A stretch of DNA of 9,064 nt. Source: CAZVWJ01 sp964631325 (GTDB lineage Bacteria > T1Sed10-126). A model generated the notes under the pieces. It had not been told where the DNA came from. It searched no databases and saw nothing but the letters and a program-made list of their open reading frames with translations. Where the stretch lies: assembly GCA_964631325.1 (NCBI GenBank), contig CAZVWJ010000078.1, positions 1 to 9,064 of the forward strand. Reading direction: 5' to 3'. A program made the position numbers and the translations under genes. Below, piece after piece: positions 1 to 6,116 of the stretch. Positions within the stretch are counted from its first letter, which is position 1, and every line of letters begins with the position of its first letter.

Positions 1-26
1 GAACATATTGCTCTCCGGTGGATTTT

Positions 27-69
27 TGTATTCCTCAGGACTCAGGAAGAGTCCGCAATGAGGAATACA
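27..69 (+). other. Inner hairpin 1 of the repeat element
   Basis: TGTATTCCTCA (27-37) pairs perfectly with TGAGGAATACA (59-69), giving 11 bp. Stacked above it is GGACTC (38-43) paired with GAGTCC (49-54), with a 5-nt loop AGGAA (44-48). A 4-nt bulge GCAA (55-58) sits on the 3' side between the two helices. Seventeen perfect pairs in 43 nt is far more than chance would give. A one-sided bulge and a purine loop look more like an RNA fold than a plain DNA palindrome. No T-run follows, so it is not an intrinsic terminator. Confidence 0.85.
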
Positions 70-72
70 TAC

Positions 73-98
73 CTCAGAGCAGCCTGGATGGCTGTGAG
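73..98 (+). other. Inner hairpin 2 of the repeat element
   Basis: CTCA (73-76) pairs with TGAG (95-98). After a 3-nt bulge GAG (77-79), CAGCC (80-84) pairs with GGCTG (90-94) around the loop TGGAT (85-89). The right arm is also present in copy 2, where position 95 is C instead of T and loop position 85 is G instead of T (copy 2 read on the minus strand). The left arm of copy 2 lies beyond the window, so compensation at position 76 cannot be tested here. Confidence 0.75.
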
Positions 99-148
99 AA
101 TGAATCCGGAGAGTTATGTGTTCTTCGATAACAATCGCTCAATTTAGG

Positions 149-1126
149 TTAAAGTAAACGTTCTACTTCTACCGCAAATCCCGTTGCCGGCATGTCAGCC
201 CCGTAAGCTTGGTATAAACCGTCATAACGGCCGCCGCCAACTACGGGTTGGCCGGTGCCGGGTACAAGCGCTTCAAATACTATCCCCGTATAATAATCAA
301 GTTCCCGGACTACGGCCAGGTCAACACTGATCCGGCCGGCGTATCCAGCCTCTTTAAGTTCTTCATACAACCGGTATAAATGATCAAGTGACTGCTCAGT
401 CTGTTGAGAGTGTTTTTTTAATTTTTCGGCGCGGTCGAATACCTCCTTGCCACCGTATAATCCGGGTAATTCGGCCAGCAATTCTTTTCTCTCGGCCGAC
501 AGTTCAGTACTGGCTAATAATTTTTTCAAACCGCTTTCATTTTTTCGGTGAATTAGTTTCCAGAGTTGTTGTTGCTCATCGGGAGGCAGAGAAATTTCCT
601 CCACCAGTCCCTGGTAAACTCCCACGTCCCCCAGGTCCACAACAAATTTTTCTATATTAGTCTGGGCCAGCAGTTCAAACATGAACAACAACAGGGCTCT
701 ATCCGCTTCGAAACGGTCCTCGCTCAATATTTCTGCCCCAAATTGCTGAAATTCACGCATTTCACCGCGGCGCAATTCAAAGTCACGAAAATTGCGGCAG
801 CTATAACAATACCGGCCGGCTAATTCCTCCGAACCAAGACGGCCCGATAAAATTTTAGCCACCTGGGCGGTGGCATCGGGGCGGAGGGCCAACTGCTCGC
901 CTTCCCCATCGTGAAATTGATAGGTCCGAGCGGCCAGTTTTTCACTCACCCCGCGCGTGATAGAATCATAGTAATCCAGCGAAGGCAGATCCAGCTCGGC
1001 AAAATCCCATTCCCGGGCCAGTTCAAACATTTTATTAATAAATTCCCGCTTCCGCCGGCTATCCTCCGGTAAATAGGCTCGAACCCCGGGAGGCAACAGA
1101 GTTAACTCCCGCTCTATCTTATCCAT
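149..1126 (-). CDS. hisZ: ATP phosphoribosyltransferase regulatory subunit-like protein (HisZ)
   Basis: HisZ is a catalytically inactive paralogue of histidyl-tRNA synthetase. It joins the short form of HisG to make ATP phosphoribosyltransferase, the first enzyme of histidine synthesis. The 325-aa product shows the class II synthetase core: an N-terminal PPGVRAYLPEDSRRK segment, RPDATAQVA (82-90), a motif-2 region around RNFRDFELRRGEMREFQQFG (111-130), DYYTGIVFE (277-285) and GGGRYDGL (297-304). The ATG at 1126 has a good RBS (CGGAGG, 8 nt away). The protein stops just after the motif-3 sequence PATGFAVEVERLL, so the HisRS anticodon-binding domain is absent, which argues against HisRS. It is also shorter than the roughly 390-residue HisZ proteins, though forms of about 275-330 residues exist. 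The stop codon abuts the structured repeat, and truncation by that repeat is possible. hisG is not in the window. Confidence 0.8.
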   Translation of the reverse strand: MDKIERELTLLPPGVRAYLPEDSRRKREFINKMFELAREWDFAELDLPSLDYYDSITRGVSEKLAARTYQFHDGEGEQLALRPDATAQVAKILSGRLGSEELAGRYCYSCRNFRDFELRRGEMREFQQFGAEILSEDRFEADRALLLFMFELLAQTNIEKFVVDLGDVGVYQGLVEEISLPPDEQQQLWKLIHRKNESGLKKLLASTELSAERKELLAELPGLYGGKEVFDRAEKLKKHSQQTEQSLDHLYRLYEELKEAGYAGRISVDLAVVRELDYYTGIVFEALVPGTGQPVVGGGRYDGLYQAYGADMPATGFAVEVERLL

Positions 1127-1210
1127 CCAATTAACCTCCGATTCAAGTCACTAATTTCTCTCCAATCACATAATCCCCCGCTACTCAAACTTCAAAATAA
1201 CTCTTCCCCC

Positions 1211-1251
1211 TCACCTCAATCCTCTCCCACCAGGGGAGAGGAGATAGGTGA
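1211..1251. repeat. REP-like extragenic hairpin between the aminotransferase gene and hisZ
   Basis: TCACCT (1211-1216) pairs with AGGTGA (1246-1251), and TCCTCTCCC (1220-1228) pairs with GGGAGAGGA (1234-1242). The loop is ACCAG, and a 3x3 internal loop separates the two helices. The core resembles the CCCTC...CCTCTCCC...GGGAGAGG extragenic palindromes common in many bacterial genomes; that comparison is from memory. It lies 11 nt beyond the aminotransferase stop codon. No U-run follows on the minus strand, so an intrinsic terminator is unlikely. It may stabilise the upstream mRNA 3' end or weaken read-through into hisZ. Confidence 0.7.
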
Positions 1252-1262
1252 ATAGTTACTAA

Positions 1263-2414
1263 TTATGTAAATGCTATGTTTTCCACTGCTGTCTGAGCCT
1301 CGCTGAGAATTGCTCCGTTTTCAAGGTCAAAATCCTGTCTGCGAAGTCCTAATTCAAGGGCAGCCAGTCCATTTAATAGATCAAAATAATCAATAAACCC
1401 GAGATGACCGATCCGCAGGATACGGCCGGCCAGCTCCTGCTGGCCCCCGGGGATATATAGTTTACAATTTTCAAGAATAAATTCACGTAATTTTTCTCCG
1501 TCCACCGAGGGCGGCACACTAACCGCGGTCCCGGACACTGCCGGTTGGACCGGGAAAATTTCCAGACCCGCTTCGGTCACTGCCCGGCGACAGACCCGGG
1601 CCAGGTTGCGGTGGCGCTCAAAAACATTCTCCAGACCTTCCTCAAACATTTTGCGAAGTGAACTACGAAGCGCCCGGAGCAGACTCATTGGTGGCGTCCA
1701 CGGAGTCTGAAAATCTTTCCGCAATCTTTCAACAGCCAGCGTGAGGTCAAAATAACGATCCGGGGGTTCTATCGCCCGGGCTCGATTTTCGGCCGCCGGA
1801 CTAACTGCAAGCACGGCCAGCCCCGGCGGGGCCATCAATCCTTTCTGGGCTCCCCCGACTACCAGATCAATCCCATGTTCAGCAGGATAGAAAGGCTCAG
1901 CACCAAGACCACTAATCGCATCAACAACCACGATTATATCATTTTGGGAGAGTAAAGGAGAGAGCTCTTCGAGCGGATGACGAACCAGGGTCGAAGTTTC
2001 TACCAGGGTAAGAAAAGCAACTTCGATCCCGGGATTTTGTTTGATTATTTCTTTGATTTGCCCCGGTTTTACAGACTGGCCTCTTTGGACTTCACAGCGA
2101 ACGACTTCACAGCCAAGCTGCTCCAGAATTTCACACCACCGCCGGCCAAATTTCCCGCTGTCGACGGCCAACACCCGGGTCCCCGGCTCAACCAGGTTCT
2201 GGGCGGCCATCTGCATACCCCCGCTACCACTGGACGCAACCGAAATAACCGGCCAGTTTACATCCAATAATTTTTGCAGTTTTTCCTCAACATCACGGAT
2301 AACCCCGGCAAACTCTTCAGTCCGGTGGTAAACCTGGCTTTCTGCTCCGGCAAGACGAGTTCCTTCGGGAAGGGGAGTGGGGCCGGGGGCGAGTATTCGA
2401 TCCTTTAACCACAT
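1263..2414 (-). CDS. Class V PLP-dependent aminotransferase (serine-pyruvate / alanine-glyoxylate type)
   Basis: The 383-aa protein is a cytosolic fold-type I aminotransferase of the serine-pyruvate/alanine-glyoxylate group. These enzymes move an amino group from serine, alanine or a related donor to a 2-oxo acid. Visible features are the N-terminal LAPGPTPLPEG (8-18), YHRTEEF (29-35), the glycine-rich SSGSGGM cofactor loop (61-67), the PLP-nitrogen aspartate in VVVDAISG (D165), and the Schiff-base lysine in GGAQKGLMAPPG (K191). RIGHLG (334-339) includes the probable substrate-carboxylate arginine R334. The length is normal for the family. The ATG at 2414 is preceded by GAGG at 7 nt. It follows clpX by 81 nt with no clear terminator, so it may be cotranscribed with the clp genes. 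Relatives often sit beside serA and serve in serine metabolism, but no serA is visible, so the exact substrate is open. Confidence 0.85.
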   Translation of the reverse strand: MWLKDRILAPGPTPLPEGTRLAGAESQVYHRTEEFAGVIRDVEEKLQKLLDVNWPVISVASSGSGGMQMAAQNLVEPGTRVLAVDSGKFGRRWCEILEQLGCEVVRCEVQRGQSVKPGQIKEIIKQNPGIEVAFLTLVETSTLVRHPLEELSPLLSQNDIIVVVDAISGLGAEPFYPAEHGIDLVVGGAQKGLMAPPGLAVLAVSPAAENRARAIEPPDRYFDLTLAVERLRKDFQTPWTPPMSLLRALRSSLRKMFEEGLENVFERHRNLARVCRRAVTEAGLEIFPVQPAVSGTAVSVPPSVDGEKLREFILENCKLYIPGGQQELAGRILRIGHLGFIDYFDLLNGLAALELGLRRQDFDLENGAILSEAQTAVENIAFT

Positions 2415-2495
2415 TCTAATACCTCAAAAGGGATTTTATCCCCCTGTATTGCCCTTCTCCAAAGAAGACAAGCCGGCCACGATACTGGAATTGAT

Positions 2496-3755
2496 TCAGG
2501 CGCTTTCTTTCTCTTCCTGTTCCCCGGAATAGACGCGTATGGGCTTTTCTTCGCCGTGCACCGCTTCAGCAGTAATTACACATTCCTCCACTTCGTCATC
2601 ATCCGGGATTTCATACATTACGTCAAGCATTACCTCTTCCATAATAGACCGCAGAGCCCGGGCCCCGGTATCACTGTCCATCGCCTTTTCAGCGACCTCC
2701 GGCAGAGCCTCGGGAGTAAACTTAAGATTTACATCTTCAATTTCGAACATTTTTCGGTACTGATCCACAAGGGAATTTTTAGGTTCCTGAAGGATCCGAA
2801 CCAACTTTTCCTTATCCAGCTTATCCAGGGTAGCAGTGACCGGAATGCGGCCGGCAAGTTCAGGAATGAAGCCGTATTCTAGCAGATCTTCTGGTTCCAA
2901 TTCCTGGAGGATTTCAGAGCGATCTTTTTCATCCAGGTTAGACATCTCCGAGCCAAATCCAACTACGTTATTATTCAACCGGCGCTCGATTACATCTTCC
3001 AGTCCTACAAAAGCACCGCCACAAATGAACAAGATATTGGTGGTATCCAGTTGAATGTACTCCTGGTGGGGATGTTTGCGACCACTCTGTGGCGGAACGT
3101 CCGCAACAGTTCCCTCAATTATTTTTAGCAAAGCCTGTTGAACTCCTTCTCCACTGACATCACGGGTAATGGAAGGATTATCCGCTTTACGAGCTATTTT
3201 ATCAATCTCGTCGATGTAAATAATTCCTTTTTCTGCTTCCTGGAAATCAAAATCCGCGTCCTGAATCAACCGCAGGAGAATATTTTCCACGTCCTCCCCG
3301 ACGTATCCGGCTTCGGTAAGAGCGGTAGAATCAACGATACAGAAGGGGACTTCCAAGATATCAGCAAGGGTCTGGGCAAGGAGAGTTTTTCCACAGCCGG
3401 TCGGACCGATCAACAGGATGTTACTCTTTTCAATCTCCGTGTTGTCCCGCTCCCTGAGTGGCGAATAAATCCGTTTATAATGGTTGTAAACTGCCACAGA
3501 GATGATTTTCTTGGCCCGGTCCTGACCAATCACGTATTCATCCAGATGGTCAAATATCTGCGCCGGCGTAGGCAGAGTGAATTCCCCGTCCTCAGCTTCA
3601 TCCGGTAAATCTTCGGAAACAATTTCATTACAAACTTCTATACATTCGTCACAGATATATACACTCGGCCCGGCAACCAGTCTCTTAACTTCCTCCTGTT
3701 CTTTTCCACAAAAAGAACAACGTAAATCCTTGTCTTCGTCACCGTATTCGAACAT
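2496..3755 (-). CDS. clpX: ATP-dependent Clp protease ATP-binding subunit ClpX
   Basis: ClpX is the hexameric AAA+ unfoldase that recognises tagged substrates and threads them into ClpP. The 419-aa protein carries the N-terminal zinc-binding domain with CxxC...CxxC (C13, C16, C35, C38). The AAA+ parts are Walker A GPTGCGKT (117-124), pore-1 loop GYVGED (150-155), Walker B IIYIDEIDK (178-186), the RKH loop (226-228), the ClpP-docking IGF-type loop as VGF (265-267), the arginine finger in AGRIP (R303) and sensor 2 GAR (364-366). All key elements are intact and the length is typical. The ATG at 3755 has an AAGGAG RBS with short spacing. It lies 118 nt after clpP. Acidic patches such as the one near 48-58 and DDDEVEE (385-391) fit a salt-adapted proteome. 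Confidence 0.97.
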   Translation of the reverse strand: MFEYGDEDKDLRCSFCGKEQEEVKRLVAGPSVYICDECIEVCNEIVSEDLPDEAEDGEFTLPTPAQIFDHLDEYVIGQDRAKKIISVAVYNHYKRIYSPLRERDNTEIEKSNILLIGPTGCGKTLLAQTLADILEVPFCIVDSTALTEAGYVGEDVENILLRLIQDADFDFQEAEKGIIYIDEIDKIARKADNPSITRDVSGEGVQQALLKIIEGTVADVPPQSGRKHPHQEYIQLDTTNILFICGGAFVGLEDVIERRLNNNVVGFGSEMSNLDEKDRSEILQELEPEDLLEYGFIPELAGRIPVTATLDKLDKEKLVRILQEPKNSLVDQYRKMFEIEDVNLKFTPEALPEVAEKAMDSDTGARALRSIMEEVMLDVMYEIPDDDEVEECVITAEAVHGEEKPIRVYSGEQEEKESA

Positions 3756-3760
3756 ATTTA

Positions 3761-3790
3761 CTCTCCTTTAATATTAAAAGTGTCTGACAC
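3761..3790 (-). promoter_or_regulatory. Palindromic leader and RBS of clpX
   Basis: The clpX Shine-Dalgarno AAGGAGAG (minus strand, 3768-3761) overlaps a perfect 12-bp palindrome TTTAATATTAAA (3767-3778). Immediately next to it is GTGTC-T-GACAC (3780-3790). These two dyads lie directly upstream of the start codon and could mask the RBS or bind a regulator. They are short, and the sequence fits neither the CIRCE nor the CtsR operator as I know them. The dyads are seen directly; the regulatory role is speculative. Confidence 0.3.
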
Positions 3791-3873
3791 GCGATTACAA
3801 CTTTCCCCATTTTTAAGTTTGCTACATTAGTGAGCTAATTTCAAACCATAATTTAAATCGAGCCGACAGGTAG

Positions 3874-4491
3874 TTACTCCCCGGACTCAGCTTTCACTTT
3901 TTCCTCAACGTCACTCCGCGATTCGAGAATTTCATCAATTAATCCGTAATCCAGAGCTTCTTCAGCCCCCATAAAGTAATCCCGGTCCACGTCTTCCTTA
4001 ATTGTCTCCTCGTCTTTACCTGTGTGGTTGGCAAGGATATTAATCACTTTATCTTTAATCCGCAATAGCTCTTCCGTCCGAATTTCAACGTCAGAAGCCT
4101 GCCCTTCAGCTCCGCCGAGTGGTTGATGAACCATGAAACGGGAATTAGGCAGGGCATACCGGTGATCTTCCGTCCCGGCTGCCACAAGCAAGGCACCCAT
4201 GCTGGCTCCCTGACCCACACAGATAGTATTAACGGTGGGTTTAACGTATTGAATCGTATCATAGATAGCCAACCCCGCCGTCACCTCACCTCCGGGGCTG
4301 TTTACATAAACAAAAATATCCCGTTCGGGATTATCCGCTTCCAGAAATAGCAACTGAGCGATCACAGAATTAGCTTTTTCCGACTGCACCGGACCACCAA
4401 TAAATACAATGCGGTCCTTAAGCAACCGGCTGTAGATGTCATAAGATCTTTCCCCCTGGGGCGTCTGTTCAACAACAAATGGTACAGGCAT
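3874..4491 (-). CDS. clpP: ATP-dependent Clp protease proteolytic subunit ClpP
   Basis: ClpP is the serine peptidase that forms the two-ring, 14-subunit degradation chamber capped by ClpX. The 205-aa sequence opens with MPVPFVVEQTPQGERSYDIY, the usual short N-terminal region. The catalytic triad is visible: Ser97 in GQGASMGA, His122 in FMVHQPLGG, and Asp171 in DRDYFMGAEEA. The oxyanion-strand motif NSPGGEVTAG (64-73) is intact. The ATG at 4491 has AGGAG 9 nt upstream. It follows tig by only 18 nt, so the two are almost certainly cotranscribed. This is the standard tig-clpP-clpX order, which places a nascent-chain chaperone beside the protease. Confidence 0.98.
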   Translation of the reverse strand: MPVPFVVEQTPQGERSYDIYSRLLKDRIVFIGGPVQSEKANSVIAQLLFLEADNPERDIFVYVNSPGGEVTAGLAIYDTIQYVKPTVNTICVGQGASMGALLVAAGTEDHRYALPNSRFMVHQPLGGAEGQASDVEIRTEELLRIKDKVINILANHTGKDEETIKEDVDRDYFMGAEEALDYGLIDEILESRSDVEEKVKAESGE

Positions 4492-4509
4492 TAATAGTCA
4501 CTCCTAAAA

Positions 4510-5871
4510 TTATGTAATAATCGTGGGCTCCTCATCATCCTCTTCAGAGTCCTCTTCTATCTTAATTTCGGCTTGATCGATCAAGTAGTCAAGTACCTTC
4601 TCGTCTCGACGCTGATAACGCAAATTAGTCAGCATTGATTCATTGTCGTTTTGCTCTAAAAATTCATCAACAGAAAGGCTCGCATCCATCCCTTCCAGCC
4701 AGCTTTCCAGGTAATCCTCAAATTCTTCCTCAGAGACTTCAATCTCTTCTTCGTCGGCAATAGCCTGAAAAATGAGCGTCAATTTTATTCGCCGCTCAGC
4801 TTCCGGTTCTACTTCTTCTAACAGATCTTCCTTTTTTTGTCCTCTTTCCTGCAAATAATTATCCAGAGATTGTCCCTGCGTCTGAAGCCGCTGTTCAAAA
4901 TTTTCCAGGATATGCTCTTTTTCGTTTTCAAGCATTCCCTTCGGAATCTCAAGTTTAACCTCTTCGATAAGGTGATTGTAAACCTGGTTGGCCAGAGTCT
5001 GTTTACGGTTATCCTCGGCAACCTCGACCAGGTTATCACGAATTTTATTGCGAAGCTCATCCAGGGAATCAACTCCCCGTTCCTCCAGGAATTCCTCGTC
5101 GTCAAGCTCCTGAGCCTGTTCTTCCTGAATCTCCCGAACTTCCACGTCAAACCATACTGCCTCGCCGGCCAAATTGTCATCAATAAAGTCTTCGGGAAAA
5201 GTTGCTTTAATCCGTTTTTGTTCGCCTATCTGGGCTCCTATCAGCCCCTCCTCCACTTCCGGCAAAAACGTTTCACTTCCGATTTCAAACACTGAGCCCT
5301 CTTCTCCGGTCCCCGGCAGTGGATTGTTGTTCTCATCATAGCCCTGGAGGTTAACCTTGACAAAGTCCCCTTCCTGGACAGGCCGGGTAATTGGAATTGG
5401 TTCCAGCGAGCCTCCTTTTGAGCGAAGCTCTTCCATCTGTTCCTCTACGTCTTCTTCGGAAACCGACCAGTCCTGGCTCTCCAGCTCCATCCCCAGGTAA
5501 TCATCCGGATCTACGTCAACTTCCGGCCGGACTTCGACTTCCGCTTTTACGTAAAACTCCTCATCAATTTCAAAGTCTTTTACCTGCGGCCGGGCAACCG
5601 GATTTAGTTTTCCCTGCCGGTAAGCCTTTCGACAGGCGACAGGCAACAGTTTTTCTGCCATGGTTTGCTGAAGCTGAGGTTTGTACTTATTTTCTATCAT
5701 TCCGGCGGGCACATTTCCCTGGCGGAACCCCGGTTCTTCAACCTCTTCCTGCAGTTCATCAATGGCCGCCTCACGAGCTTCTTCCACCCGGCCGGGCGGC
5801 ACCGTTATTTCAAATTCAACCTTACTCTCTTCCAGGTCTTCGACGTTCAACTCCCAATCTTCTTCACTCAA
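4510..5871 (-). CDS. tig: Trigger factor (ribosome-associated peptidyl-prolyl isomerase chaperone)
   Basis: Trigger factor binds the ribosome exit tunnel and shields nascent chains. The order is an N-terminal ribosome-binding domain with the signature loop GFRQGNVP (48-55, counted from the TTG start), a central FKBP-type isomerase domain (roughly 140-240, including GDFVKVNLQGYDENN), and a long helical C-terminal chaperone domain. The start is taken as TTG at 5871, giving 453 aa that begin MSEEDWELNVE. The AGGAGG at 5886-5881 lies 9 nt upstream of it. A longer reading from TTG at 5889 would translate the Shine-Dalgarno itself as Arg-Arg-Arg. The usual signature is GFRxGKxP, and here the lysine is Asn53. 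The protein is strikingly acidic, with a tail EEDSEEDDEE. It lies 18 nt before clpP. I see no convincing promoter in the 69 nt between the tRNA terminator and the start. Confidence 0.95.
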   Translation of the reverse strand: MSEEDWELNVEDLEESKVEFEITVPPGRVEEAREAAIDELQEEVEEPGFRQGNVPAGMIENKYKPQLQQTMAEKLLPVACRKAYRQGKLNPVARPQVKDFEIDEEFYVKAEVEVRPEVDVDPDDYLGMELESQDWSVSEEDVEEQMEELRSKGGSLEPIPITRPVQEGDFVKVNLQGYDENNNPLPGTGEEGSVFEIGSETFLPEVEEGLIGAQIGEQKRIKATFPEDFIDDNLAGEAVWFDVEVREIQEEQAQELDDEEFLEERGVDSLDELRNKIRDNLVEVAEDNRKQTLANQVYNHLIEEVKLEIPKGMLENEKEHILENFEQRLQTQGQSLDNYLQERGQKKEDLLEEVEPEAERRIKLTLIFQAIADEEEIEVSEEEFEDYLESWLEGMDASLSVDEFLEQNDNESMLTNLRYQRRDEKVLDYLIDQAEIKIEEDSEEDDEEPTIIT

Positions 5872-5880
5872 TTTACTTCT

Positions 5881-5886
5881 CCTCCT
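5881..5886 (-). promoter_or_regulatory. Shine-Dalgarno AGGAGG that fixes the tig start
   Basis: The perfect anti-16S complement AGGAGG (minus strand) is 9 nt from the TTG at 5871-5869. It lies inside any ORF drawn from the upstream TTG at 5889. This argues that the first six codons of the longer ORF are not translated. Confidence 0.85.
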
Positions 5887-5940
5887 CAATTTAATTTCTG
5901 TATGTAGAACAAAATTCAGGTAAAATTATTCCATGGATTC

Positions 5941-5967
5941 AAAAAATCCCGATTAATTTTCCGGGAT
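5941..5967 (-). terminator. Intrinsic terminator downstream of tRNA-Leu
   Basis: On the minus strand ATCCCG (5967-5962) pairs with CGGGAT (5951-5946) across a 10-nt loop. A run of T follows (6 T, 5946-5941, overlapping the stem end by one). It lies 58 nt beyond the tRNA 3' end and 70 nt before the tig start. It therefore separates the lepA/tRNA transcript from the tig-clpP-clpX unit. The 6-bp stem is short, so termination may be partial. Confidence 0.75.
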
Positions 5968-6024
5968 GATTAACAATCGGAGGGACCCAGTTAACACGCT
6001 TCCCACCAGTTTCTCGGAGCGGTA

Positions 6025-6106
6025 TGCGAGGGGCGGGACTCGAACCCGCACGCCAAAAGGCACAGGATCCTAAATCCTGCGCGTCTGCCAATTCCGCCAC
6101 CCTCGC
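6025..6106 (-). tRNA. tRNA-Leu (anticodon UAG)
   Basis: An 82-nt cloverleaf is visible. The acceptor GCGAGGG (6106-6100) pairs with CCCTCGC (6032-6026), and the discriminator base is A (6025). The anticodon stem CAGGA/TCCTG encloses TTTAGGA, giving anticodon TAG (6072-6070). The long variable arm GCC-TTTT-GGC marks a class II tRNA such as Leu. The T arm is GCGGG-TTCGAGT-CCCGC. It reads CUA and, by wobble, other CUN leucine codons. The CCA end is not encoded (TAC follows the discriminator), so it must be added by CCA transferase. It sits alone between lepA and tig. Confidence 0.97.
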
Positions 6107-6116
6107 CTCAAAAAGT

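Larger units (their letters stand above)
1..150 (+). repeat. Structured inverted-end repeat element, copy 1
   Basis: Bases 1-18 (GAACATATTGCTCTCCGG) pair with 106-123 (CCGGAGAGTTATGTGTTC). The stem has one mismatch (9/115) and two pairs that are G-U wobbles if the plus strand is RNA (6/118 and 10/114). Inside lie two hairpins (27-69 and 73-98), giving a three-way junction. A 27-nt tail (124-150) containing CGAT-AACA-ATCG (126-137) follows. The tail and the 3' half of the fold recur inverted at 9000-9064, so the element is a real repeat and not a chance fold. The hisZ stop codon (151-149) uses the last two bases of the tail. No ORF or recognised RNA family fits. It could be a MITE-like element, a structured RNA, or a REP-type extragenic palindrome. 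The repeat and the fold are seen directly; the function is unknown. Confidence 0.85.

Noticed and set aside
33..46. CUGAGGA on the minus strand inside hairpin 1, resembling the hammerhead CUGANGA core
   Set aside because: The motif is buried in the perfect 11-bp stem. There is no GAAA strand or cleavage-site helix in a hammerhead arrangement.
1..123. Integron attC site
   Set aside because: The element is an imperfect palindrome of suitable length, but the ends do not carry the RYYYAAC / GTTRRRY core sites and the neighbours are housekeeping genes, not cassettes.
1..148. Intrinsic terminator for hisZ
   Set aside because: The hairpins are strong, but no U-run follows either of them on the minus strand.
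1..150. Retron msr-msd RNA or transposon end
   Set aside because: Inverted ends and hairpins are suggestive, but no reverse transcriptase, transposase or integrase is encoded in the window.
3138..3608. 156-codon plus-strand ORF opposite clpX, and similar antisense ORFs across the window
   Set aside because: They lie wholly within strongly conserved minus-strand genes, lack recognisable domains, and are explained as shadows of those genes.
3791..3873. CIRCE or CtsR operator between clpP and clpX
   Set aside because: TTAGCTCACTAATG is faintly CIRCE-like, but the paired GAGTGCTAA arm is absent and no tandem CtsR heptads are seen.
5872..5889. Extended N-terminus MRRRSK of trigger factor
   Set aside because: These codons are the AGGAGG ribosome-binding site itself; the TTG at 5871 gives the family-typical start.
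5967..5979. TAACAATCG shared with the tail of the structured repeat
   Set aside because: Only nine bases match, with no flanking similarity or pairing, which is expected by chance in 9 kb.
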